Origin: Alphaproteobacteria bacterium
GTDB taxonomy: Bacteria > Pseudomonadota > Alphaproteobacteria > MPNO01 > UBA2964
Length of the DNA stretch: 32,175 nucleotides
NCBI GenBank assembly: GCA_009377375.1
Contig: WHUE01000047.1
Span: 1-32,175, forward strand
Direction: 5' to 3'
Position numbers and translations under genes: made by a program. Positions 8,159 through 15,464 of this stretch are shown here, piece by piece (position 1 is the first letter of the stretch; each line of letters starts with the position of its first letter). Under the pieces are notes generated by a model. It was not told where the DNA came from and made no database searches. It worked only from the letters and a program-made list of their open reading frames with translations.

Positions 8159-9700
8159 TCAGGAGAAATCGCCGTCCGGCATATAGTCGTCTTTCGCCAG
8201 GTTGCCGAACTTGGTCAGCATCGAGTTGAACTGGAGCTTGACGTTGCCGGTGGGTCCGTGGCGCTGCTTGCCGATGATGACCTCGGCCAGGTTGTGCACC
8301 TGCTCCATTTCCTGCTGCCATGCGGCGTGTTCGGGCGTGCCCTCGCGGGGCTCGCGGCGGGCGACGTAGTATTCCTCGCGGAAGATGAACATGACCACGT
8401 CGGCGTCCTGCTCGATGGAACCCGATTCGCGCAGATCGGCGAGCTGCGGCCGCTTGTCCTCGCGCTGCTCCACCTGGCGGGAGAGCTGCGACAGGGCGAT
8501 GACCGGCACGTTGAGCTCCTTGGCCAGCGTTTTCAGCCCGCGGGTGATCTCGGATATCTCCTGCACCCGGTTGTCCTGACGCGACGTGGACGACGAGGAC
8601 AGGAGCTGCAGGTAGTCGACGACGATCAGCCCGAGCCCGTGCTGGCGCTGCAGCCGGCGGGCGCGGGTGCGCAGCGCCGACACCGACAGCGCCGGCGTGT
8701 CGTCGATATAGAGCTTGGCTTCCTGGATGTCCTGCGTGGTGCGCACGATCCTGTCGAAGTCGGACTGCGCCAGATCGCCCCGCCTTATGCGGTCCGACGA
8801 GACGCCGGATTCCTCGGCGATGATGCGGGCGGCGAGCTGCTCCGAGGACATTTCCAGCGAGAAGAATCCGACCACAGCGCCGCCCACCGGCACGTCGTTG
8901 CCGTGCTCGTCGCGCTCCGTGCGGTAATTCTTGGCGGCGTGGAAGGCGATGTTGGTCGCCAGCGCCGTCTTGCCCATCGACGGGCGGCCGGCGAGGATGA
9001 TCAGGTCCGACGGGTGCATGCCGCCGGTCAGCTTGTCGATATCGGTGAGCCCGGTGGACACGCCGACCAACTGGCCGTCGCGCTTGTAGGCGGCCTCCGC
9101 GATGTTGATGGCCTCGATCGACACGCTGATGAAGTCGCGGAACCCGCCGGAATAGTCGCCCGAGGTGGCGAGATCGTAGAGCCGCTGCTCCGCCTGCTCG
9201 ATCTGCGACGTGGCGTCTTCCTCCACGTCGGCGGCGTAGGCCTCGTTCACCGTGTCCTCGCCCAGCGCGATGAGTTGGCGGCGGAGATAGAGGTCGTGGA
9301 TGGTGCGTCCGTAATCGCGCGCGTTGATCACGGTGACGACCGAGGCGGCGAGGCGAACCAGGTACTTGGCGCCGCCGAGCTCGGCCAGCCCCTCGTCGCG
9401 CTCGAAATAGAACTGCAGCGTCGGCGGCTTCGCTTCCTGGCCGCGGCCGATCTGCTTGGCGATGGCGTCGAAGATGCGTCCGTGCAGGGCGTCGGCGAAA
9501 TGTTCCGGCCGCAGGAAGTCGCTGACGTGCTCGTACGCCCGGTTGTTGACCAGGATCGCTCCGAGAAGGGCCTGCTCCGCCTCCGGGCTCGACGGCGGGG
9601 CGCGGTAACCGAGCTTGTTGTGATCGTCGTCGCCGTCGTCGCGGCGGAGCGGCGTCACGGACTGGACTGTTCCTGTTTCCATCTGCACAGCGTAGCGCAT
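8159..9700 (-). CDS. dnaB: Replicative DNA helicase DnaB
   Basis: A 513-aa hexameric replicative helicase. The N-terminal primase-interacting domain begins near residue 36 (PPSSPEAEQALLGAIL). The RecA-like ATPase follows, with Walker A GRPSMGKT (238-245), Walker B LIVVDYLQLL and the SQLSRQVE loop. No intein or insertion is seen. The ATG at 9700 gives the full frame; an ATG six codons in (9682) is an alternative, and neither has a clear Shine-Dalgarno. It is the first gene of the eight-gene minus-strand operon. Upstream are an inverted repeat (9722-9749) and a perfect DnaA-box match (9780-9788), so it may be tied to the replication cycle. Confidence 0.98.
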   Translation of the reverse strand: MRYAVQMETGTVQSVTPLRRDDGDDDHNKLGYRAPPSSPEAEQALLGAILVNNRAYEHVSDFLRPEHFADALHGRIFDAIAKQIGRGQEAKPPTLQFYFERDEGLAELGGAKYLVRLAASVVTVINARDYGRTIHDLYLRRQLIALGEDTVNEAYAADVEEDATSQIEQAEQRLYDLATSGDYSGGFRDFISVSIEAINIAEAAYKRDGQLVGVSTGLTDIDKLTGGMHPSDLIILAGRPSMGKTALATNIAFHAAKNYRTERDEHGNDVPVGGAVVGFFSLEMSSEQLAARIIAEESGVSSDRIRRGDLAQSDFDRIVRTTQDIQEAKLYIDDTPALSVSALRTRARRLQRQHGLGLIVVDYLQLLSSSSTSRQDNRVQEISEITRGLKTLAKELNVPVIALSQLSRQVEQREDKRPQLADLRESGSIEQDADVVMFIFREEYYVARREPREGTPEHAAWQQEMEQVHNLAEVIIGKQRHGPTGNVKLQFNSMLTKFGNLAKDDYMPDGDFS

Positions 9701-9721
9701 GCGCGAGGATAATGCGCGACT

Positions 9722-9749
9722 CGTTATCTCCCAGAATAAGAGGATAACG
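9722..9749. promoter_or_regulatory. Inverted repeat just upstream of dnaB
   Basis: CGTTATC (9722-9728) and GATAACG (9743-9749) are perfect inverted arms of 7 bp separated by 14 bp, 22 nt before the dnaB start. No run of T follows, so an operator or an mRNA leader hairpin is more likely than a terminator. No regulator is identified. Confidence 0.35.
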
Positions 9750-9779
9750 GGGAAAAGCGGCGCCCGGCGCCGTGCGGCC

Positions 9780-9788
9780 TGTGCATAA
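9780..9788 (-). promoter_or_regulatory. DnaA box upstream of dnaB
   Basis: On the minus strand this reads TTATGCACA, an exact match to the bacterial DnaA-box consensus TTATNCACA. It is 80 nt upstream of the dnaB start codon, a sensible place for transcriptional control. DnaA is an established transcription factor in Alphaproteobacteria such as Caulobacter. Binding here is inference. Confidence 0.5.
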
Positions 9789-9789
9789 T

Positions 9790-9821
9790 CCGCGGCGGCT
9801 TCCGCAGGGCCGCTGCCGCGG
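9790..9821 (-). terminator. Possible weak terminator hairpin after cfa
   Basis: Perfect arms CCGCGGC (9790-9796) and GCCGCGG (9815-9821) directly follow the cfa stop codon on the minus strand. The following bases (ATTATGCAC on the minus strand) are not a T-tract, so it is at best a weak intrinsic terminator. Confidence 0.35.
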
Positions 9822-11076
9822 TCAGGCGGCGCTGCGCTTGCGCAGTCCGCGCTCGCCTGCGCTCGCGTCGGCTTCCGCCCCCGCCTGGCCGCGCTCCCAG
9901 TCCAGCATGTAGTCGCGGGTCAGCGGCAGCGCCTCCATCCCGCGCGCGATCTGCATCTGGAACACCATCAGATGCTGGTTGCGGAATCCCGCCTCGCAGA
10001 TCGAGAAATAGGCCTCCCACATGCGCACGAACCGCTCGTCGTAGATCGCCGCCGCTTCGGCGCGCCGCGCCATGAACCGCTCCCGCCACAGGCGCAGCGT
10101 CTCGGCGTAGTGGAGCCGGAGCACCTCGATATCGGTGACGTAGAGCCCGGTCGGCTCCACGGTTCGCAGAACCTCCGACATGGCGGGCAGGTCGGCGCCC
10201 GGGAAGATGTATTTGCGGATGAACGCATTGATCGGCGCCGGCGTGTCGAGCCGCCCGATGGAATGCAGCAGCATCACGCCGCCCGGCGCCAGGATTTCGC
10301 GGATTTTCGCGAAGAACTCGTCGTAGTGACGCCGGCCGACATGCTCGAACATGCCGACCGAGACGATGCGGTCGTAGACGCCGGTCTCCTCGCGGTAATC
10401 CTGCAGCCGGAACCGGGCGCGGTCGTCCAGCCCTGCCTCCTCGACGCGCCGGTTCGATACGCCGTGCTGCTCCACCGACAGCGTCAGCCCGGTCACGTCC
10501 ACGCCGCCGGCCTCGGCCAGGTAAAGGCCGAGCCCGCCCCAGCCGGAGCCGATATCCAGCACCTTCTGCCCCGGTTCGAGGCGAAGCTTTGCCGCGATAT
10601 GGCGCTTCTTCGCGTGCTGCGCCTCGTCCAGATCGTCGACGCCGTCCTGGAAATAGGCGCAGGAATACTGGCGGTCCCCGTCGAGGAACAGCCGGTACAG
10701 CGCGTCCGACAGGTCGTAGTGATGCGCGACGTTGCGCCGGGCCCTGCCCATCGGGTTGTACTGGCCGAGCCGGGCGGGATCGAACCAGCCCATCACCCGG
10801 TAGAGCGGGTGGCCTTCCAGCCAATGATAGTTGGCCGACGCGACGCTGATCAGATCGTGGAACGTGCCCTCGACCATCTCCAGATCGCCGTTCATGTATG
10901 CCTCGGGGACGCGCAACCCCGGGTTCAGTAACAGCGTCCAGTCAAGCGATCGCCGCTTGAGCCGGACCGTGCAGCAAGGGCTGCCGCCGTCCCCGATAAG
11001 ATGGGACCTGCCGCCGCCGTCGATCCAGCGGATGCTTCCCTCCCGGATCATGTAGTTCAGGATTCTTGCGAACATG
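9822..11076 (-). CDS. cfa: Cyclopropane-fatty-acyl-phospholipid synthase
   Basis: Transfers a methylene group from SAM to the double bond of membrane phospholipid acyl chains. The protein is 417 aa. After an N-terminal lipid-facing domain come HHYDLSD (~118) and YSCAYF, typical of the family, and then the SAM-binding motif VLDIGSGWGG (172-181) and MFEHVG. The frame is open to a GTG at 11087. The ATG at 11076 is preferred because the purine-rich GGGATGGGG sits 8-10 nt before it but directly abuts the GTG. The gene is transcribed from the long non-coding stretch that also carries DnaA-box matches. The mycolic-acid methyltransferase relatives are a less likely identity given the taxon. Confidence 0.94.
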
Positions 11077-11243
11077 GCGTCTTGCACCCCATCCCGTTGT
11101 CCCGGTTCTACTGTACGCCCTGCCTGTCCTTCGCCGAATGCCGCCCCGCCACCGCCTCCCGGTGACTTCCCTTTGTAAAATATTAGGCATTATGGCAGCG
11201 GATTTGTAGCCCCCTTGTCGAATGGTGGCCGGGTGCCGCTGAA

Positions 11244-11252
11244 TTTTCCACA
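11244..11252 (+). promoter_or_regulatory. DnaA-box-like sequence
   Basis: TTTTCCACA matches the relaxed DnaA-box consensus TTWTNCACA exactly. A second identical copy lies 79 bp downstream. Function is inferred only. Confidence 0.35.
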
Positions 11253-11322
11253 CATGTGCGGCGCGGGCGGGAATCGATGCCAACCGGCGCTCCGGCATGG
11301 CTGCCCCACCCGAAACCCTTGC

Positions 11323-11331
11323 TTTTCCACA
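11323..11331 (+). promoter_or_regulatory. DnaA-box-like sequence, second copy
   Basis: Identical TTTTCCACA, in the same orientation as the copy at 11244. TTATCCCCG, a degenerate DnaA-box-like 9-mer, follows at 11334-11342. Confidence 0.35.
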
Positions 11332-11462
11332 GCTTATCCCCGATTCGGTCCCTAGGAACATGCTCCCATCCGATGTTTTGGCTTTGCATGCAAGGCGATT
11401 CCGATACTGAATCGAATCGCTCGAAGGGCTACATTGAAATCAGGTCCTTTTTGGGGGTAGCC

Positions 11463-11630
11463 ATGTCGGATGATGAAGATATAGATCTCGACCGCGTTAT
11501 CAGCGATCCGTCCTACCGCCGCCAGGTGATGGCGTTTCTCAACGCCGAGGCGGAAACGGACGTGGAGACTGCGAAAAGCCGCGCGCATTCGCTGGCCGGC
11601 CTCCGCCAGGAGGGACGCCGCACCGCCTGA
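11463..11630 (+). CDS. Small conserved-looking protein of unknown function
   Basis: A 55-aa acidic, charged protein beginning MSDDEDIDLDRVISDPSYRR. The ATG at 11463 is 5 nt after a G-rich ribosome binding site (GGGGGT). It has no membrane segment or cysteine, and it looks helical with a cluster of charged residues (FLNAEAETDVETAKSRA). It lies alone between the non-coding region and the sulfation operon. Codon use fits the surrounding genes. I do not recognise a named family. It could be a small regulator or adaptor, but nothing in the sequence proves that. Confidence 0.7.
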   Translation: MSDDEDIDLDRVISDPSYRRQVMAFLNAEAETDVETAKSRAHSLAGLRQEGRRTA

Positions 11631-11636
11631 CGGAAG

Positions 11637-11677
11637 CGTCATCTTCCCGTCATCGATCCGCTATAATTCCGTCATCG
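11637..11677 (+). promoter_or_regulatory. Promoter of the sulfation operon with phased CGTCATC repeats
   Basis: A consensus -10 hexamer TATAAT lies at 11662-11667, with no good -35. Three copies of CGTCATC(G) start at 11637, 11648 and 11670, that is 11 and 22 bp apart, so they lie on the same helical face; the -10 sits between the second and third. A fourth half-site in the opposite orientation, TGACG (11628-11632), pairs with the first as an inverted repeat. The missing -35 and the phased repeats suggest activator-dependent or repressed transcription of the sulfotransferase-cysDNC genes. Confidence 0.5.
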
Positions 11678-11765
11678 CCAGACCGTAGGAACAGGCCGGT
11701 GCTCCGGCCGGCCGCGAGGCCGCCGCCGAGCCACACGACCCACTGTCCTGCGCGGGTGAAGACGG

Positions 11766-12689
11766 ATGACTGCTTCTGCCGACGCGGCCCGCAAGGGCCC
11801 CGATCTTTTCATCGTGGGGGCCCCGAAGGCGGGCACCACGGCCATGGATACCTATCTCGGCCAGCACCCCGAGATTTACATGGCGCCTCACAAGGAAACC
11901 CATTTCTTCGCCCCGGACCTGATTCCGCCGGACGAGCGCATGACGCCGGAGGCCTATTTCGCGATGTTCGAGGCGGGCGGGGCGGAGAAGTATTTCGGCG
12001 AGAGCTCCGTGTTCTACCTGGTCTCTCCGGCGGCGGCGCAGGCGATCCGGGATTTCTGCCCGACCGCCCGGATCCTGATTTTCCTGCGCAATCCGGTCGA
12101 TTTCATCGATTCCCACCACTCGCAGATCGTCTACGAGGGATATGAGGATCTGACCGACCTGCGCGCCGCGCTCGAGGCCGAGCGGGCGCGCCGCGAGGCC
12201 TGGCGGGACGGGCCGGCGTATTATCGCCAGGTGGTCCGGTACTATCGCCGGATGGCGGCGTACAGCGAACAGGTGCAGCGGTATCTCGAGATATTCGGCT
12301 GCGCGCAGGTCCACATCACGCTGTACGACGACATCCGCGAGGATTTGCCCGGCGCCTATCGGCGGGTACTCGAATTCCTGGGCGTCGACCCCGGCTTCGA
12401 GGCCGATTTCGTGGTCCGGAACGCCAACAAGGCAGTGCGCAGCAGCCGGCTGCGCAACCTGTTGCTGGATCCGCCTCCCTGGGCCAGCATTCCGAGCCGG
12501 TCCCTGCTGCCCCTGTCCGCGCGGAACGCCGTCAAGCGCATCCTCAAGCGCGCCAACACGAACATCGTGCGGCGACCGCCGATGCCCGAGGATTTGCGCC
12601 GCGCGCTGGCCGCCGATCTGCGTCCGGACATGCAGCGACTCGAAAAGCTGCTCGACCGCGACCTTGGCGCGTGGTACGGGGCTGCCTAA
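11766..12689 (+). CDS. PAPS-dependent sulfotransferase
   Basis: A 307-aa cytosolic sulfotransferase-domain protein that should move a sulfuryl group from PAPS to an acceptor. The 5'-phosphosulfate loop is GAPKAGTT (18-25). The 3'-phosphate-binding segment is RNPVDFIDS (108-116). The Arg and Ser at its ends are kept, but the second Arg of the usual RNPxxRxxS form is Phe. There is no signal peptide or membrane segment. It resembles the bacterial relatives of heparan-sulfate sulfotransferases. cysD follows 46 nt downstream and cysNC after that, so the operon makes its own PAPS. The acceptor is unknown; a polysaccharide or lipid-linked sugar is plausible given the nearby GDP-mannose gene. Confidence 0.9.
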   Translation: MTASADAARKGPDLFIVGAPKAGTTAMDTYLGQHPEIYMAPHKETHFFAPDLIPPDERMTPEAYFAMFEAGGAEKYFGESSVFYLVSPAAAQAIRDFCPTARILIFLRNPVDFIDSHHSQIVYEGYEDLTDLRAALEAERARREAWRDGPAYYRQVVRYYRRMAAYSEQVQRYLEIFGCAQVHITLYDDIREDLPGAYRRVLEFLGVDPGFEADFVVRNANKAVRSSRLRNLLLDPPPWASIPSRSLLPLSARNAVKRILKRANTNIVRRPPMPEDLRRALAADLRPDMQRLEKLLDRDLGAWYGAA

Positions 12690-12735
12690 ATTAACTAGCG
12701 AGCCGCCCGCGCACGGCCCCAATCAGGCGGAGATT

Positions 12736-13533
12736 ATGCAAACGAGACTCGACGCTCTGGAAAGCCGGAGCATCTACATCCTGCGTGAGGCGTTCAACCA
12801 GATAGACCGGCTGTGCATGCTGTGGTCGTTGGGCAAGGACAGCAACGTCATGGTGTGGCTGGCGCGCAAGGCGTTTTTCGGCCACGTGCCCTTTCCGCTG
12901 GTTCATGTGGACACCGGCAAGAAGTTTCCCGAGATGTACGCGTTCCGGGACCGCTACGCGGAGGAGTGGGGCGTTGAGCTGGTCACCGGCGATTGCCCGC
13001 CGGTCGAGGAGATGGATGCCGACCTGCCCCCCGCCGCCCGCTCGGCCGCGCGCAAGACGGCAGGGCTCAACGCCCTGATCGCGGCGCACGGGTTCACCGG
13101 CATCATCGCCGGCATCCGCCGCGACGAGGAAGGCACCCGCGCCAAGGAGCGCGTGTTCAGTCCGCGCGGCGCCGGCAATGTCTGGGACGTGCGCAACCAG
13201 CCGCCGGAGTTCTGGGACCAGTTCCGTGCCCGGGTGCCGGAGGGCGCGCATGTGCGCGTCCACCCGATCCTGCACTGGAGCGAGATCGACATCTGGCGCT
13301 ATATCCAGCGCGAGAACATCCCCATCGTCGATCTCTACTTCGCGCGCGACGGCAAGCGCTACCGTTCGCTGGGCGACCAGGACATCACGTCGCCGATCGA
13401 CAGCACCGCCTCCACGCTGGACGAGATCATCGCCGAGCTGGAGGTCACGACCGTTTCCGAACGGTCCGGCCGCGCCATGGACCATGAGCGCGAGGATGCG
13501 TTCGAGCGCCTTCGCGCCGCCGGATACATGTAG
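12736..13533 (+). CDS. cysD: Sulfate adenylyltransferase subunit 2 (short form)
   Basis: The catalytic subunit of ATP sulfurylase, making APS from ATP and sulfate with CysN. PP-loop motif SLGKDS at 31-36, then LVHVDTGKKFPEMYAFRD, and GIRRDEEGTRAKER later, all as in CysD/NodP. At 265 aa it is about 35 residues shorter than the enterobacterial protein. It lacks the usual LGCWPLTG segment, having LGDQDITSP in its place, so it belongs to a divergent branch. The ATG at 12736 follows a GGCGGAG ribosome binding site. It lies in an operon after the sulfotransferase and 6 nt before cysNC. Confidence 0.93.
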   Translation: MQTRLDALESRSIYILREAFNQIDRLCMLWSLGKDSNVMVWLARKAFFGHVPFPLVHVDTGKKFPEMYAFRDRYAEEWGVELVTGDCPPVEEMDADLPPAARSAARKTAGLNALIAAHGFTGIIAGIRRDEEGTRAKERVFSPRGAGNVWDVRNQPPEFWDQFRARVPEGAHVRVHPILHWSEIDIWRYIQRENIPIVDLYFARDGKRYRSLGDQDITSPIDSTASTLDEIIAELEVTTVSERSGRAMDHEREDAFERLRAAGYM

Positions 13534-13539
13534 GGCCAC

Positions 13540-15438
13540 ATGGATATGACCCGGATGAAGGCGGGCGCGAAAGCGCGGGGGCAGTTGCGGGCCGCGGTCG
13601 TCGGCCATGTCGATCACGGCAAGTCGACCGTGGTCGGCCGGCTGCTGCACGAGACGGGCTCGCTGCCGCAGGGCAAGGTCGAGGCGGTGGCGGAGATGTG
13701 CCGGCGGCGCGGCATGCCGTTCGAGTGGGCGTTCGTCACCGACGCGCTCCAGGCGGAGCGCGACCAGGGCATCACCATCGATTCCAGCCATATCCCGTTC
13801 CGGTCGGCCCTGCGCGATTACGTGCTGATCGACGCGCCCGGCCACCGCGAATTCATCAAGAACATGATCAGCGGCTCGTCCGACTGCGACGCCGCCCTGG
13901 TGGTGATCGACGCGGGGGAGGGGGTGCGCGACCAGTCGCGGCGGCACGGATTCCTGCTGCATCTGCTGGGCATCCGCCAGATCGCGGTGGCCGTCACCAA
14001 GATGGACATGATCGGCTACGACGCGGACCGCTTCGCCACGGTCGAGCGCGAGTTCCGCGAGGCCCTCGGCGAGTTGGGGGTGACGCCGGGCGCGGTCATT
14101 CCGGTCTCCGGCCGCGACGGCGACAATATCGCCGCGCCGTCGGGGAAGATGAGCTGGTATGACGGCCCGACCGTGGTCGGCGCGCTGGACGGGTTCGAGG
14201 TCGCGGCGCCCGCGACCGCGCTGCCCCTCCGCATGCCGGTGCAGGATGTCTATCGCTTCGACGAGCGCCGCATCGTCGCGGGGCGCATCGAGAGCGGCAG
14301 CCTGAGGGTCGGCGACACCGTGCTGTTCTCGCCGTCCAACCATGCCGCGGTGGTGAAGACGATCGAGAACTGGCCCCGGTCCGCTCCCGTCGAAGGGGCC
14401 GAGGCCGGAGATTCGGTCGGCTTCACGCTGGAGGAGCAGATCTTCGTCGAGCGCGGCGAAATCGTCAGCCATGCGGGGAACGCCCCGGTGGAGACCAACG
14501 TCTTCCGCGCGCGGGTGTTCTGGATGGGCGCGGAGCCGCTCAGGGTGGGCAAGCGCTACACGCTGCGCCACAACACCGCCGAGGCGATTGCGGAGGTCGA
14601 ATCGATCGAGCGCGTCATCGACGCGGCCAGGATGGACAGGACCGGGACCGAAGAGGTCGCGTGCGACTGCGTCGCCGATGTCGTCATGCGCGCGCAGATC
14701 GTGCTGGCGCTGGATCCGGCGGCAGAAAATCCGCGCACCGGGCGGATCGTGCTCGCCGACGGCTTCGACATCGTGGGCGGCGGGCTGATCGACATGGCCG
14801 GCTACCCGGACCAGCGGCAGGTGATGACCCGGCGGTCGACCAACATCACGGAGGTCGAGCACCGCGTCAGCCGGGAAGAGCGCACCCGGCGCATCGGCCA
14901 CACCGGCGGCGTGCTGTGGTTCACGGGGCTGTCGGGGGCGGGCAAGTCCACGCTGGCGATCGAGCTGGAGCGCCAGCTGTTCGCGCGGGGCTACAACGCC
15001 TACGTGCTCGACGGCGACAACCTCCGCCACGGGCTCAACGCCAATCTGGGCTTCTCGCCCGAGGACCGCGCCGAGAACATCCGGCGGGTGGGCGAGGTCG
15101 CGGCGCTGCTGTCGGAAATCGGAACGCTGGTGATCTCGGCCTTCATCTCGCCCTATCGCGACGACCGGCTGCGCGCCCGCAAGGCGGTCGGGACGGGCTT
15201 CCACGAGGTCTTCATCAACGCGGGCCTCGAGGAATGCGAACGCCGCGACACCAAGGGCCTCTATGCCCGCGCCCGCGCCGGCGAGATCGCCAACTTCACC
15301 GGCATCTCGGCGCCCTACGAGCCGCCGGAAAATTGCGAGCTGGTGGTGGACACCGCCAACCAGCCGGTCGAGGAGTCGGTGAACGCGCTGATCCGTTACG
15401 TCGAGCGGCATTTCCCGCTGGTGAAGCCGCGGCGTTAG
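13540..15438 (+). CDS. cysNC: Bifunctional sulfate adenylyltransferase subunit 1 / adenylylsulfate kinase
   Basis: A 632-aa fusion like NodQ. Residues 1-~440 are the GTPase subunit of ATP sulfurylase: P-loop GHVDHGKST (22-30), switch region DQGITID, DAPGH (98-102) and TKMD (153-156), followed by EF-Tu-like barrels. Residues ~455-632 are APS kinase: Walker [10 protein letters not shown] (463-471), DGDN (491-494) and the active-site Ser537 in ISPYR. The fusion makes PAPS directly. The P-loop has His where most CysN proteins have Asp (DDGKST), so the GTPase is closer to the elongation-factor form, in keeping with the divergent CysD. The product feeds the sulfotransferase at the head of the operon. 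Confidence 0.93.
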   Translation: MDMTRMKAGAKARGQLRAAVVGHVDHGKSTVVGRLLHETGSLPQGKVEAVAEMCRRRGMPFEWAFVTDALQAERDQGITIDSSHIPFRSALRDYVLIDAPGHREFIKNMISGSSDCDAALVVIDAGEGVRDQSRRHGFLLHLLGIRQIAVAVTKMDMIGYDADRFATVEREFREALGELGVTPGAVIPVSGRDGDNIAAPSGKMSWYDGPTVVGALDGFEVAAPATALPLRMPVQDVYRFDERRIVAGRIESGSLRVGDTVLFSPSNHAAVVKTIENWPRSAPVEGAEAGDSVGFTLEEQIFVERGEIVSHAGNAPVETNVFRARVFWMGAEPLRVGKRYTLRHNTAEAIAEVESIERVIDAARMDRTGTEEVACDCVADVVMRAQIVLALDPAAENPRTGRIVLADGFDIVGGGLIDMAGYPDQRQVMTRRSTNITEVEHRVSREERTRRIGHTGGVLWFTGLSGAGKSTLAIELERQLFARGYNAYVLDGDNLRHGLNANLGFSPEDRAENIRRVGEVAALLSEIGTLVISAFISPYRDDRLRARKAVGTGFHEVFINAGLEECERRDTKGLYARARAGEIANFTGISAPYEPPENCELVVDTANQPVEESVNALIRYVERHFPLVKPRR

Positions 15439-15443
15439 AGTCC

Positions 15444-15464
15444 GGCCCGTTTCCGGATCGGGCT
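15444..15464. terminator. Possible bidirectional hairpin between cysNC and manC
   Basis: GCCCG (15445-15449) pairs with CGGGC (15459-15463), extended by a G-T pair, with a 9-nt loop, in the 25-nt gap between the two convergent stop codons. There is no T-tract on either side. The position favours a terminator role; the structure is modest. Confidence 0.35.

Larger units (their letters stand above)
11077..11462. other. Non-coding region between divergent cfa and a small protein gene
   Basis: About 390 bases with no convincing gene and lower GC than the flanks. It holds two TTTTCCACA sequences (listed separately), a CACATGTG palindrome (11251-11258), a TTGCATGCAA palindrome (11384-11393) and the inverted repeat CGATTC/GAATCG (11396-11401 and 11409-11414, 7-nt spacer). 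CGATTC also occurs at 11341-11346. The density of short palindromes suggests a shared control region for the two divergent genes; no clear -35/-10 pair could be fixed. Confidence 0.5.

Noticed and set aside
11077..11462. Chromosomal replication origin suggested by DnaA-box-like sequences
   Set aside because: Only two relaxed matches and one degenerate one, no AT-rich unwinding element, and none of the usual origin neighbours (dnaA, hemE, parAB) are present.
13540..14850. Translation elongation factor (EF-Tu/EF-1A) because of the [10 protein letters not shown]-loop
   Set aside because: Position next to cysD, the fused APS kinase domain and the overall sequence fit CysN-CysC.
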